29,459 bases of DNA. It comes from Globomyces pollinis-pini (Eukaryota; Chytridiomycota; Chytridiomycetes; Rhizophydiales; Globomycetaceae). A program made the position numbers and the translations under genes. Positions 1 through 9,168 of the stretch are shown piece after piece (within the stretch, counting starts at the first letter, position 1; each line of letters starts with the position of its first letter). Under the pieces are notes generated by a model. The model saw nothing but the letters and a program-made list of their open reading frames with translations. It searched no databases and was not told where the DNA came from. The stretch lies in NCBI GenBank assembly GCA_025399215.1, contig MU621248.1, forward strand, positions 10,558 through 40,016, read 5' to 3'.

Positions 1-348
1 CAAGGTTGTCTCTCTGTTTGTCCATCTGGATACGCTGTTTCATATACCGAAGGTGATGCTACCAAAGGAAAGACTACTTGCTTCTGTGATGATCAAGCCA
101 AATTGGTCCAATCATGTATGAAAGACTCACCATTGACTGTGGACTTGATCAAAAAATGTGCTACTTCTACTGGTGCCAAATCTGCTACCGTGGATGGTTC
201 TAATACAACCAAACCAAAGCCTGATGGAAACGGTAAAGGTACTGAATCCTCTCCTGCTCCAACCAATTCTGGTTACCAGGTTGGAAACAGTGCCGAGTCA
301 ATGTCTGTTGGATTATCTTATATGATGGCACTCATTTTATTGAATTAA
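1..348 (+). CDS. 3' end of a secreted, probably GPI-anchored Cys-containing protein (partial)
   Basis: Frame 1 is open from the window edge to a TAA at 346-348 and encodes about 115 residues; the 5' end lies outside. The visible part has five cysteines in its first half (GCLSVCPSG, CFCDD, QSCMKD) and one in KKCAT. A Ser/Thr/Pro/Gly-rich stalk of about 50 residues follows, and then a short hydrophobic tail (GLSYMMALILLN) that ends at the stop, as in GPI-attachment signals. This is inferred to be a cell-surface protein. It is not obviously a member of the Cys-rich family at 16.3-19.5 kb, because its cysteine spacing and tail differ. No intron is apparent. Function unknown. Confidence 0.7.
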   Translation, partial: QGCLSVCPSGYAVSYTEGDATKGKTTCFCDDQAKLVQSCMKDSPLTVDLIKKCATSTGAKSATVDGSNTTKPKPDGNGKGTESSPAPTNSGYQVGNSAESMSVGLSYMMALILLN

Positions 349-756
349 AGAATAAAATTGTTAGAATCTATATTTCTAAAATTCTGTGTTTCTTGAATGT
401 ACATACTTATGAACACTTTCATTCATGTTAGAAAACACCTACGGATTAAACGGGATTTTATCACAAATTATTCCTACTAGAAATAGTACTAGGTTGTATG
501 AGAAAAACATCGGATCAGGTTGATTACAACCATTGAAAGATATGGTTTTGACTTGTTTTCATACCAGATCCATCACAATCTATACCTTTTTCTGTTTTTG
601 AGTTTGATTTGAGACCTTTCCAAGGGATCACGATACATTCTCAAGTACAAAAAGATTGGAAATCTATCATAAAATACTGATTTGCAATAACTTGGCAATC
701 ATTTTAACGTATTCTTCAAAAAACAAACTGTTCATCAATAAAAAAACGAGTGCAGT
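349..756. other. Convergent intergenic region, nothing recognised
   Basis: About 408 bp of AT-rich sequence between the 3' end of the secreted-protein gene (+) and the 3' end of the vinculin gene (-). It should hold both 3' UTRs. No coding frame, RNA gene or repeat could be supported. Confidence 0.5.
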
Positions 757-3700
757 TTATTTTTTAGCATAAATAGCTTTTCTAAACCTAACCAAATCTG
801 AGTTTGTACCTTTCTTCAATCTCAATGAACAACTGATAGAATCACGTAAAATCATCTTGACACTTTGAACAAGATTTTGACCATTGGATACTAACTGAAT
901 AGCTTTGTCGGTATCCTTTGGTGATGATGCTTTAACAGCAGCAATGACTTTCAATGTTTGTGCCAAGGTAGATAGTTTGGAAGCTGTTTGTTTAATTTGA
1001 AGACATAATCTTTTATCAGCACAAGCATCAATGAGAGGTTGTACTGCTTGTATCAATAAATTTGTTTCCGCCATGATATCCTGTGCAGTTTGAATAAATG
1101 ATCTTTTGGCCATTGGATCAGTAGCAGTAGATAATTTTTGATGAAATTCGGATAATTCTAAAAATTTTTGACCAATTTTGTTTACGGAAATGACAATTGG
1201 ATTTTGTTCAGATGCCCAATGTGAAGCTTCCACTTTTAAATCTTGCCCGGCAGCCTATAATCATAAGAATGAATCAACTGACCTTGATAGGATTTTCTTT
1301 TGCTTCACATTCACTCAATCTAATCATCAATAAATATTAATAATTACCGTTTTGGTGCTTCTTCATGAATAATAACTAATTCTTTGATGGCTGATGTTAA
1401 TGATCGTAAATGATCATCTTGATCTCTGGTAGATTCCATAACCAATTTCTTCTCTTCATCCACTGAAATGGATTGAGATGCATCACCAGTCTCTGGTCGT
1501 TTTTTGGATGATGGGTCTACAAATGGAACTACTGCAGGTACAACCATTAAATCATCAGTTGATCCTTTATAGTTCTTGATCACTTTACCAACGGATGTGA
1601 ATTGTTTCACAAGTTCTTGAATGGAATTCTTTAAATCTCCCAAATCATTTACATTTAAATTATCAAGTGTTCCAAGTACATGTGAAGTTTTTTCCAATAA
1701 TGTTGGGAACGCTATTATAAAATGAATTCTATTTTAATAAAGTTACATTCTCGTACGAAAGCAATTTCAGTTTCAAGTGCTTGACGATAAACTGGATCTT
1801 CACTATTATCCTTTTCCCGTTCAGCAATTCGTACCAATTGTAATGCAGCCAATCCGGTTAGGTTTAAAGCACGTTTTGCTGCAATTGGATCTTTTTGTGT
1901 TAATGCTTCCAATACTCCAGTAGAATGTTGAACGAAATTGGCATCTATTGTTAAAATCATTTTGTGTACGTGCAGCTTGGATAAGATCATTAGCAGGATA
2001 GATAGCATCGGTTGATACAAGTAATTTTTGTAATCCCATGGCAACATTTGAAAATGATAAAATATTATTTTGTAAATGATCTTTTGAATTATCATTTGGA
2101 TGTTTTTGATAAAGTTGACTACATGCAATAACAGATTGACCCATTGTTTTTGATTTTTCTTGTAAACTTGTCAAGGTACCATAATATGGATTCGATGAAT
2201 CTAAATTTGCCATTACATGTGTTAATAATTTATCCAACGTTCCTGTACACGTTTCAAATTCCATAGTTTGTTGTTTTACCATGGGAATATTTTCATCCAA
2301 TACTCCAGTGGTTAGTTTACCCACTACAGTTTCGCTAAAAGATGAATAGAAAAATATTACGTCATGGAAGGATCACTCAAATTTCCCAAGGTGGAGATGA
2401 GAGTAGCAATAATACCACGTTGAATATTTGATTCTAATACTTGTGGAGTTGAACTTAGCGCCAACAAGTATTGTTTTCCATTATGATCCAATTCAGCTTC
2501 ATTTAAAACCAAACTAGCATCTTTTAAGGCTTCATTTAATTGTTCGGCATTGACTTTATTCAATTCCATGAGTTCATTATTTATTTTGGAAAGTTGATTG
2601 GATTGAATGTATTGTAATGGTACTAAACGTTAATAAAAACTTGTCAATCACCTTGTACGGATTTTATCTTTTCTTCCAGCGATTTTATAAATTCATCACA
2701 TTTATTTTGAGTTGCTTCTGGAGATTCTTTGAAAGGTACACTAAGTGGTTGTCCCAACAATTCATCTTTTAATCGATTAAACGTATCATCTACTGAAGTA
2801 TTGGAATTCATCAATCCACGAGATTGCTAATATCAAACATGATTTGATTTACTTGAGTATAATAATCATCAGAATCTTTACAACAGACAATATCATCAAT
2901 TCGATAAGATTCATTTTCAATTCTTTTAAAAGAAATATTTTGAACTTGTTTAGCTTCCACTGAATCTGGCCATTGTAATACCATACGTGTAGCAGTAATG
3001 TAATAATTGGATTCTTGTACAATTGAATGAATACATTCTTGTAATGTATCCGCTAAACGAATGGATACGATTTCTTTTGTTCTTTTCTGAGCTAATTGAC
3101 AAGCACCAAAGATGGCTTGAGTTGTACGTTTAAGTAAATGAATATATTGTTTTTGTTGATCTGAATCCAATGAAGCAATAGATATCGAATTTAATAACGA
3201 TCTTAATAACTTTGTTAATTTCAATATCTTGTGACTATCAAATACATTAATAAATTAAATATGGTAAAGTTACATTTCCGAATCATCAAAGACATCCAAG
3301 ATACGTGTTGTACCTTGTAAAATTCCTTTAACAGCTTCCAATAAATCATTTCTACCTTTTCCACTTACAGGATTCATCACCAAATCTGCCGTTGCAGATA
3401 TCAATAATGTAGATGCATCACTCACTTTAAATAAAATTCTTGCTTTTATAAATTACCTTGATTACATGCAATTGGCATAGCTACCTTGATACTTTCATCC
3501 ACAGATGGTTGATTAGCTATTCAATCATCAACTATAAAAATTTACCTATTTTCTTTGCTACAATAATCAAATTTTGGATTTGTGCTTGAACTGCTTTGGA
3601 CTAATATTAGAAAATATCCAGTTTACAAGTTGTGTTAAATCTGGGGTAGCAGCTCCAGAAACTAAACGATCAATATTCAAATGACTATACTTTCTGAATC

Positions 3701-3805
3701 GGATATGATGACTATCAAAGCACTCACGGCATCCGCTAATGGTGATAATACTTGCTTGGATGTTTTCTACATATTCATGATTCATTATCAACTTACTGTA
3801 TGCAT
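757..3805 (-). CDS. VCL: Vinculin / alpha-catenin family actin-binding adhesion protein, 14 exons
   Basis: Vinculin-family proteins are helical-bundle proteins that link membrane adhesion complexes to F-actin. Exons read from the start: 3797-3805, 3691-3766, 3627-3661, 3546-3600, 3457-3516, 3274-3424, 2853-3234, 2652-2826, 2361-2622, 1970-2334, 1747-1944, 1348-1711, 1283-1319, 757-1254. They sum to 2667 nt (888 aa) with every junction in frame; the 13 introns are 25-39 nt. The N-terminus has the vinculin-head pattern (SPLADAVSALIV, then ATPDLTQLSKAVQAQIQNL, close to animal IPDLTAPVAAVQAAVSNL). The C-terminus matches the vinculin tail (FIQTAQDIMAETN, then ADKRLCLQIKQT, TLKVIAAVKA, NAQNL-like GQNLVQSVK). 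It is shorter than animal vinculin (about 1066 aa) and near alpha-catenin size, so some repeats are missing. There is no proline-rich neck; a Lys/Glu/Ser-rich linker sits before the tail. The first exon is only 9 nt (MHT), so the start is the least certain part. Confidence 0.88.
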
Positions 3806-4079
3806 TTAATTTTGGAAAAAAAGCATTAAAAAGCGTGTTTTTGTTAGGGTCAATATTTTACCAAAGTTGTTGGTAGAGTATACGGGGTTGAATGGATTGA
3901 TGGGAATATGGTGCGGATTTGACGGGTTGTGTTTGAAAAACAAGTAGATTGGATTTTTTTTTGATGGGATATCTCAAACTGTAGATGGTTCATCTTACCA
4001 AACTATCCAAAAAGACTCACTATGATAAAAACAAAATTGAAAAATAAGCATTATTGTAAATGATTTTTTTTAAATGCAA
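3806..4079. promoter_or_regulatory. Intergenic region upstream of vinculin, downstream of Mdj1
   Basis: A 274-bp gap between two minus-strand genes. It must hold the Mdj1 3' UTR and the vinculin promoter. It contains A/T runs but no motif that I can name with confidence. Confidence 0.4.
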
Positions 4080-5949
4080 TCAAGATTGTTCTTTATCTTT
4101 CCCAAAGATCTTGGAAAAAAACCCTTTGTCTTCACCTTCCGAATGTTGTTCAGCATTCTCAGGTGTCCCAAACGCCTTCATCAGTAACTCTTTCTGTTCC
4201 GTACTGATAGATTTTGGCAATTCCACCTTTAACGTGATCCATTGGTCCCCTTTCTGGCGACTATTGATTCGTGGCATACCTCGATTTTTAAGTGTCTAGT
4301 GTTAGTATGTGATGAGGGTACTTTGCGATCGTTAGGTTGGGTGCCAGGTGGAATTTTGAGGTCCACATTACCGTCAATGGTAGGGATTGTGATGGAGCCA
4401 CCTAGAATGGCAGTGATGAGTGGAACGTTGACATCCAGAAGGACATTGGCTCCGTCACGCTTGAATCGATCGTGGCGTGCTATCTATTACAGTGTTAGCT
4501 ATTTCTATTTGAGTTTATGAGTAGTATGGATTTTAAGATGAAGTTGAGTCTTTGTTTTGTCCAGTTGTGTAAACATCTCTCGTAAGTAATGTGATTGACT
4601 TTGTGGAACTTGAATATATCGTGGGTTAAAACAAAAACACAACGGAATAAGTTACACCAGCTTCGTTTATAAAAACCATAAATAATGTTGAAAAACAAAT
4701 AAAAGAATCCGTAAAAACAAATAAAAGAATCCGTAAAAACAAATATAACCAATATCGATATGAACAAGATAAAAATATACTTACATTAACTTGAATCAGC
4801 AAGTCACCCTTTCGTCCATTAGGACTCTCCGCAGCATCACCTTGTCCCGACAATCTTACGGTCATACCATCATCGATACCTAAAATTAGTCATGAAGGCG
4901 TACCAGCCGGTATTTTTACAGTAATGTTTTTCTTTTCACGTACTCGACCTTGGCCAGAACAACTGGTACATTTGGATCCGGATGGGATTGTGGTGCCTTT
5001 ACCTCCACAAGAAGGACATTCTGATTTCATTGTGAAGACACCTTGTTGGAATAATACCTTTAAAATGAGATTTGTTTTTAGATGGTTTTAATGGTGTATA
5101 TAAAGATTCAATGATTTCAAAAGTCAGATGCTGATGGTTTAACCATCTCAATGAGGGTTTTTGACAACAGTAAAATGTTTTTGTGAATATGATGGCAGTG
5201 GTTAAATAATTGAGTATTGTAGAGTGGTCATTCAGATTTAGATAGAGTAAAAGCTTTACCTGACCAGCTCCACGACATTGAGGACAAGTTTTAGGAGTTG
5301 TTCCAGGTTTAGCACCAGAACCTTTACAAGGAGTACAAGAGACGACGGGGCGATAAGATATTTCTTTTTCAATACCCTTTGCAGCATCCAAAAATGAGAT
5401 TTGTAAACGAGTCGAGATATCTGAACCTACAGATTCACGTTGAGCACCACCAAATTGAGAGAACAAATCTTCGAAAGGATTACCACTAAACCCACCACCA
5501 TTGAAACCATTTCCCCCGAAACCACCGAAACCATTGAAACCATTATTGAAACCGCCAGTACCTATAAATTAGCATGCAATTCAAGTACTAGGATCCGGGT
5601 CATGACCGAATTGATCGTAATGAGCTTTCTTATTTTCATCTGTGAGAATCTAGGAATGATTAGAGTGGATATTTGTACTTCATAAGAATTTTGAATTTCC
5701 AAGAATTTTTCTTTAGCACTTGGGTCTTTATTTGTATCTGGATGATATTCTTTTGCCAACTAGGAATGAATATGAATGATTGAATACCTGATAGTAAGCT
5801 TTTTTTATTTGAGAACTAGTAGCATTTTTGTCTACACCTAGAACGGAATAAGGGTCTTTTTGTAGAGATAACTGAGTAGAATTAATAAATAGGTTGATTT
5901 TGTTTGAATGAAATGATCTGGTTTTGATAAAGTAACGAGATAGTAGCAT
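4080..5949 (-). CDS. MDJ1: Mitochondrial DnaJ-type Hsp40 co-chaperone (Mdj1/Tid1 type), 8 exons
   Basis: Type I J-protein that stimulates matrix Hsp70 and binds unfolded client proteins. Exons: 5788-5949, 5679-5759, 5589-5649, 5260-5561, 4904-5057, 4785-4879, 4322-4483, 4080-4295; total 1233 nt, 410 aa, all phases consistent. The first ~35 residues are basic and hydroxylated without acids ([17 protein letters not shown]), a mitochondrial presequence. The J domain follows ([11 protein letters not shown] at 60-62), then a Gly/Phe-rich region, four CxxCxGxG zinc motifs ([32 protein letters not shown]), and the client-binding domain with [19 protein letters not shown] and LKIPPGTQ. Introns are 28, 29, 27, 202, 24, 301 and 26 nt. 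The 24-nt intron (4880-4903) is the shortest in the window, and the two long ones are outliers. J-domain, zinc and client-binding homology fix the splice sites well. Confidence 0.93.
4484..4784 (-). other. 301-nt intron of the Mdj1 gene, outlier length, carrying a 22-nt tandem repeat
   Basis: Donor GTAAGT follows codon Asn in IQVN; the acceptor is TAG before [11 protein letters not shown]. DnaJ homology across the join is continuous, so no exon is hidden inside. This intron is about ten times the usual length in this window. On the plus strand, 4691-4744 holds two full copies and one partial copy of a 22-nt unit. Confidence 0.8.
4691..4744. repeat. Tandem repeat, 22-nt unit, about 2.5 copies
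   Basis: Units at 4691-4712 and 4713-4734 are identical, and 4735-4744 starts a third. Each contains AATAAAAGAATCCGT on the plus strand. It lies inside the 301-nt Mdj1 intron. Confidence 0.85.
5058..5259 (-). other. 202-nt intron of the Mdj1 gene, outlier length
   Basis: It lies between GAGQ and VLFQQGVFT in the zinc domain. The flanking protein is collinear with other type I J-proteins, so the extra length is not coding. A CTGA sequence occurs near each end on the minus strand, which would suit a C/D-box RNA D box, but no convincing C box was found. Content unknown. Confidence 0.7.
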
Positions 5950-5989
5950 CAAAAAGGTATAAAAACCCTAAAAAATTTAATTTTTTTTA

Positions 5990-6181
5990 TATGGAAATCC
6001 ATTCATCTATCTACTACTAGTAACTACTAGTAATGGTACTAGTACTAGTTACTAAGACTACTAGGTAGTGGTACTAGTTGCTAATAGTAGTAAGTAGTAC
6101 TAGTTAAATTAATAGAGATGAGTGGATAAATAAGCGGATAAATAAATGATTTGAAATTTCAATTGTTAAACTATTTGAAAA
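5990..6181. promoter_or_regulatory. Divergent promoter (Mdj1 / OPT transporter) packed with ACTAGT palindromes
   Basis: The genes start at 5949 (-) and 6182 (+). Between about 6010 and 6105 the palindrome ACTAGT and its halves (CTAGT, ACTAC) recur many times, separated by a few bases, forming an imperfect palindromic array. The pattern fades into AGT/AGC trinucleotides at the start of the OPT gene. This could be slipped trinucleotide repeats or a clustered binding site; sequence alone does not decide. Confidence 0.5.
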
Positions 6182-8655
6182 ATGGTTTATATTACTACTA
6201 GTAATAGTAATAGCAGTAGTAGTAGCAACAGTAGTAGTAGCAACAGTAGTAGTAGCAACAGTAGTAGTAGCAGTACTCATACTAGTAGTAAATCATTATT
6301 ATTACCAAACTCAAATCATTTCAATTACTCAACTATCAATGATCCTATACTACCTTTAAATACTACTCACATACCTCAAAATAATGTGGACATACTATTC
6401 GCTGATCAATACTCGCATGACTTGTTAATCACTCACGATAACCCAATGGCTCCTCAATTCACTTTAAGAGTTGCTATCATCGGAACTCTATGGGTAGCTT
6501 TCCTCTCGTGCTCTTCTGGTGTCCTATCATTTAGAGCCACTCCCGTGTACATTCCTGCTACTTTTGCTACCTTATTTGCTTACCCTATGGGTGTCTTTCT
6601 GGCCACCATCCTCCCTAAAAAAAAAATTCTTTCCATAAACCTAAATCCTGGTCCATTTCACTTCAAAGAACATGTTCTCATCTATGTGATGGCTTCTTGC
6701 GCTACTGGAATCCCTTATGGAGTTGATAATGTCGTGGCCATTCGTTTCAAAAAATTCTTTGTATTCTTCTGTTCAATTAAATCTTAGGGGGATTCTTCAG
6801 TTACATTCTGGAATTCTCTTCCATGGGTATTGGCTTCTCAATTAGTTGGTTATGGTATTGCCGGATTATTCAAACGTGTCCTCGTTAAACCAAAATCTAT
6901 GTTATGGCCAAAAGTATTGTCTCAAATCGCCATCTTTCAAGCTTTCAATGGATTTCAAACCGGTGCTGATATCAATTCTTCTTTTAAATTATCCAGATTT
7001 ACATTATTTTGGATTGGTTTCATTTTCATGTTCCTTTATTCGTTTTTACCAAGTTACTTTGCTTCGTCACTCTATGCTGTCTCTCTATTATGTTTGATCA
7101 CAAAAAATAAAACATGGTCATTATTGGGTTCGACATCTCCAAATACAGGTGTTGGATTAGGTTCTCTAACATTTGCTTGGGATCTAGCCAATGGTTTCAT
7201 TTATACTCCATGGCATGTCATCATCAACTGGGTTGTCGGAATCGTTTTCTTTCATTACATCGTCACACCATACTTTGCTTTTATCAATCCCTTAGGTGCT
7301 CCAGAACTCTTACCCAAATATCGATATGGTAACATCCCAACTTACACTGAATCACAATGGCTAAATACATCAATCCCTAAGCTTGATTATGTTCAAAACA
7401 TAAATACGGCCACATTATTCTCTAAACATGGTATTCCTCTACAAGTCGCTCGTGGTCACTTACTATCTGCCGATAATTCCCTCAATCAAACCGTATATGA
7501 CGCCAATCAACCTATTTACTTGTCGCCCATGTATACCATGTACTACCTCGGTTCGTTCTTCAACATTACCGCCGTACTCACTCATTTCCTGGTTTGGTAT
7601 GGATCCGATATATTAAGTAAATTAAAACGTGCCATATGGGATTCTACGGAACCAGATTTGGATTTGGATATACATAACGAATTAATGCTTGCATACCCAG
7701 AAATTCCTGAATCGTTTTATTTATTATTTTGGTGTGTGTTAACGTTGGTAGCCGTTTTAGTTTGTGAATGGACTCCATTCCAAATGCCTTGGTGGTTGAC
7801 AATCCTAGCAATTTTTATTGGAACTTTGTTTACAATCCCTGTGGGAATTATTCAAGCTATTACTGGTGTCCAACCTGGTCTCAATATTCTCTGTCAGCTT
7901 ATCCCAGGTCTTATCTTACCCGGAAATACCATAGCCGTCATGTGTTTCAAATCACTTGGACATACCATGATGGTTCAGGCCCTTACACTTCTGTCGGACT
8001 TGAAACTAGGACATTATATGCATATCAATCCCATTCATATGTTTACCGCCCAGTTTGTCGCAACTGTCTTAGCCTCCATTTTCAACAATGCCTCGGTATT
8101 TTATACCATGGATCATCTCACCGATCTACTTGACACGGACCCACAATGGAACGCTAACGAGTATCAAGTAATGACACCCATCACTCACCCTAGGTATTCA
8201 CAAACGCAGCTGGAATTTGGGGCGCAATTGGTCCCATTCGATTCTGGGGCCCATCATCCCCACTCTTTCCAATTACAAGTGCTATCCTCCTTGGTATTTT
8301 TATCCCACTTATCCCATACCTCCTCTCCAAACGTTACCCCTCCCCCACCTGGTCCAAAATCAACACGGTGGTCATTGCATACGCTGGTTTCCACCCTTCC
8401 CCTGGTGCCTTCCAAGTTTCTTTCCTCACCCCCCTTTTCCTCGGCTACCTCGGCCAACATTACCTCTACCGTACTCATCCAAGGTGGTGGCGTAAATTCT
8501 ATTTCGTACTGATGACTGCATTTGATACTGGTAATGCTGTTGCTTTACTTGCTGTTTCCATCTTTACCTTTCTTGGTATCAACCTCCCATCCAAATCCAT
8601 CTATAATACTAATGTTGATTACTATTGTCGTAATCAAACTTGGGATTATGTGTAG
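6182..8655 (+). CDS. OPT: OPT family oligopeptide transporter, 3 exons
   Basis: Proton-coupled importer of small peptides or peptide-like compounds across the plasma membrane. Exons 6182-6760, 6788-8167, 8194-8655 (806 aa, normal for the family). The introns are 27 and 26 nt. The second one hides the C-terminus: without it translation drifts into a low-complexity false frame. Family marks are NPGPF at 155-159 followed by KEH, QLVGYGIAGLFKR, IWGAIGP, and a C-terminal HPRWWRKFYFVLMTAFDTGNA-type segment. Many hydrophobic helices are present. The first ~40 residues are almost pure Ser/Asn/Thr, encoded by an AGT/AGC/AAC repeat, and are probably cytosolic and disordered. One oddity: the family's KIPPR motif after LGHYM is replaced by HINPI, which may alter substrate choice. 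Confidence 0.93.
6194..6276 (+). repeat. AGT/AGC/AAC trinucleotide repeat coding for a Ser/Asn tract
   Basis: Serial copies of AGTAGTAGTAGCAAC encode SSSSN units at the N-terminus of the OPT transporter. A tract of this kind is prone to slippage and is probably length-variable. Confidence 0.85.
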
Positions 8656-9168
8656 TTTTATCTAAAGTGGTCCACTGTTGGATTCTATAAACAATTTCAT
8701 TTATATCTAGATTTATGATTTATGATATCTTGTAAGATATCACTTATATTTTATGTTGTGAGATGGGATAGACTGATGAATGGTACACGATTGTTCTGGA
8801 GTGTTGATCATTGCATAGGTGATGATTATAGGCTTGGATAACGCGCCTGTGAAGCCTATTGATTTGAAGAATGATTTTACTTTAGAGTCCTTTTTTGAGT
8901 TGTTTGTTATGTAAGACATATAATGTTGTAGTGATGAGATGTGATTGATAGTTATGAGTATAAAAAACCCGAATATCTTTTTGATCATTAAATCCGATAT
9001 CCAATAGTACCATCAGCTTCGCTCTTTTGTATAATCCGATATCCAATACTCATAGTACAACAGGTTGGTTTTCTTGAGAGTATCCAATTTCAGAATAGTT
9101 TGAGGCTTTCTTAGGGGTTTGAAAAAAAAAGACCCAAGAAACGTCAACTATCTTTTCAAAAGAAAAAT
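8656..9168. promoter_or_regulatory. Intergenic region: OPT 3' side and Cu+-ATPase promoter
   Basis: 513 bp. It contains a perfect inverted repeat at 8724-8741 and two copies of AATCCGATATCCAATA about 50 bp apart (near 8992 and 9041), 110-180 bp before the ATPase ATG. A minus-strand frame at 8740-8985 (about 82 codons, ATG start, MIKKIFGFFILI at its N-terminus) is open but has no recognisable homology; I treat it as doubtful. Confidence 0.45.
8724..8741. terminator. Perfect 8-bp inverted repeat just downstream of the OPT gene
   Basis: GATATCTT-GT-AAGATATC, about 70 bp after the OPT stop. It could form a 3' UTR hairpin or be a dimeric protein site. Its role is unproven. Confidence 0.4.

Noticed and set aside
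1283..1347. Apparent frame error or 93-nt intron near the vinculin tail
   Set aside because: Reading 1255-1347 as one intron breaks the frame, but two 28-nt introns around a 37-nt exon restore it and the homology.
1945..1969. Apparent frameshift mutation in vinculin
   Set aside because: A 25-nt GT...TAG intron explains the frame change and fits the size class of its neighbours.
3694..3785. Alternative vinculin start MNHEYVENIQAS at 3785
   Set aside because: The other frame, started at 3805 with a 30-nt intron, gives SPLADAVSALIV and a continuous match to the vinculin head.
4060..4520. Plus-strand ORFs opposite Mdj1
   Set aside because: No homology, and they overlap well-supported minus-strand exons.
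5058..5259. C/D-box snoRNA in the 202-nt Mdj1 intron
   Set aside because: CTGA boxes are present but no proper C box or terminal stem was found; kept only as a question.
8194..8512. Long low-complexity C-terminus (His/Ser/Pro-rich) of the OPT ORF
   Set aside because: It is a false frame read through the 26-nt intron at 8168-8193; the spliced frame matches the OPT C-terminus.
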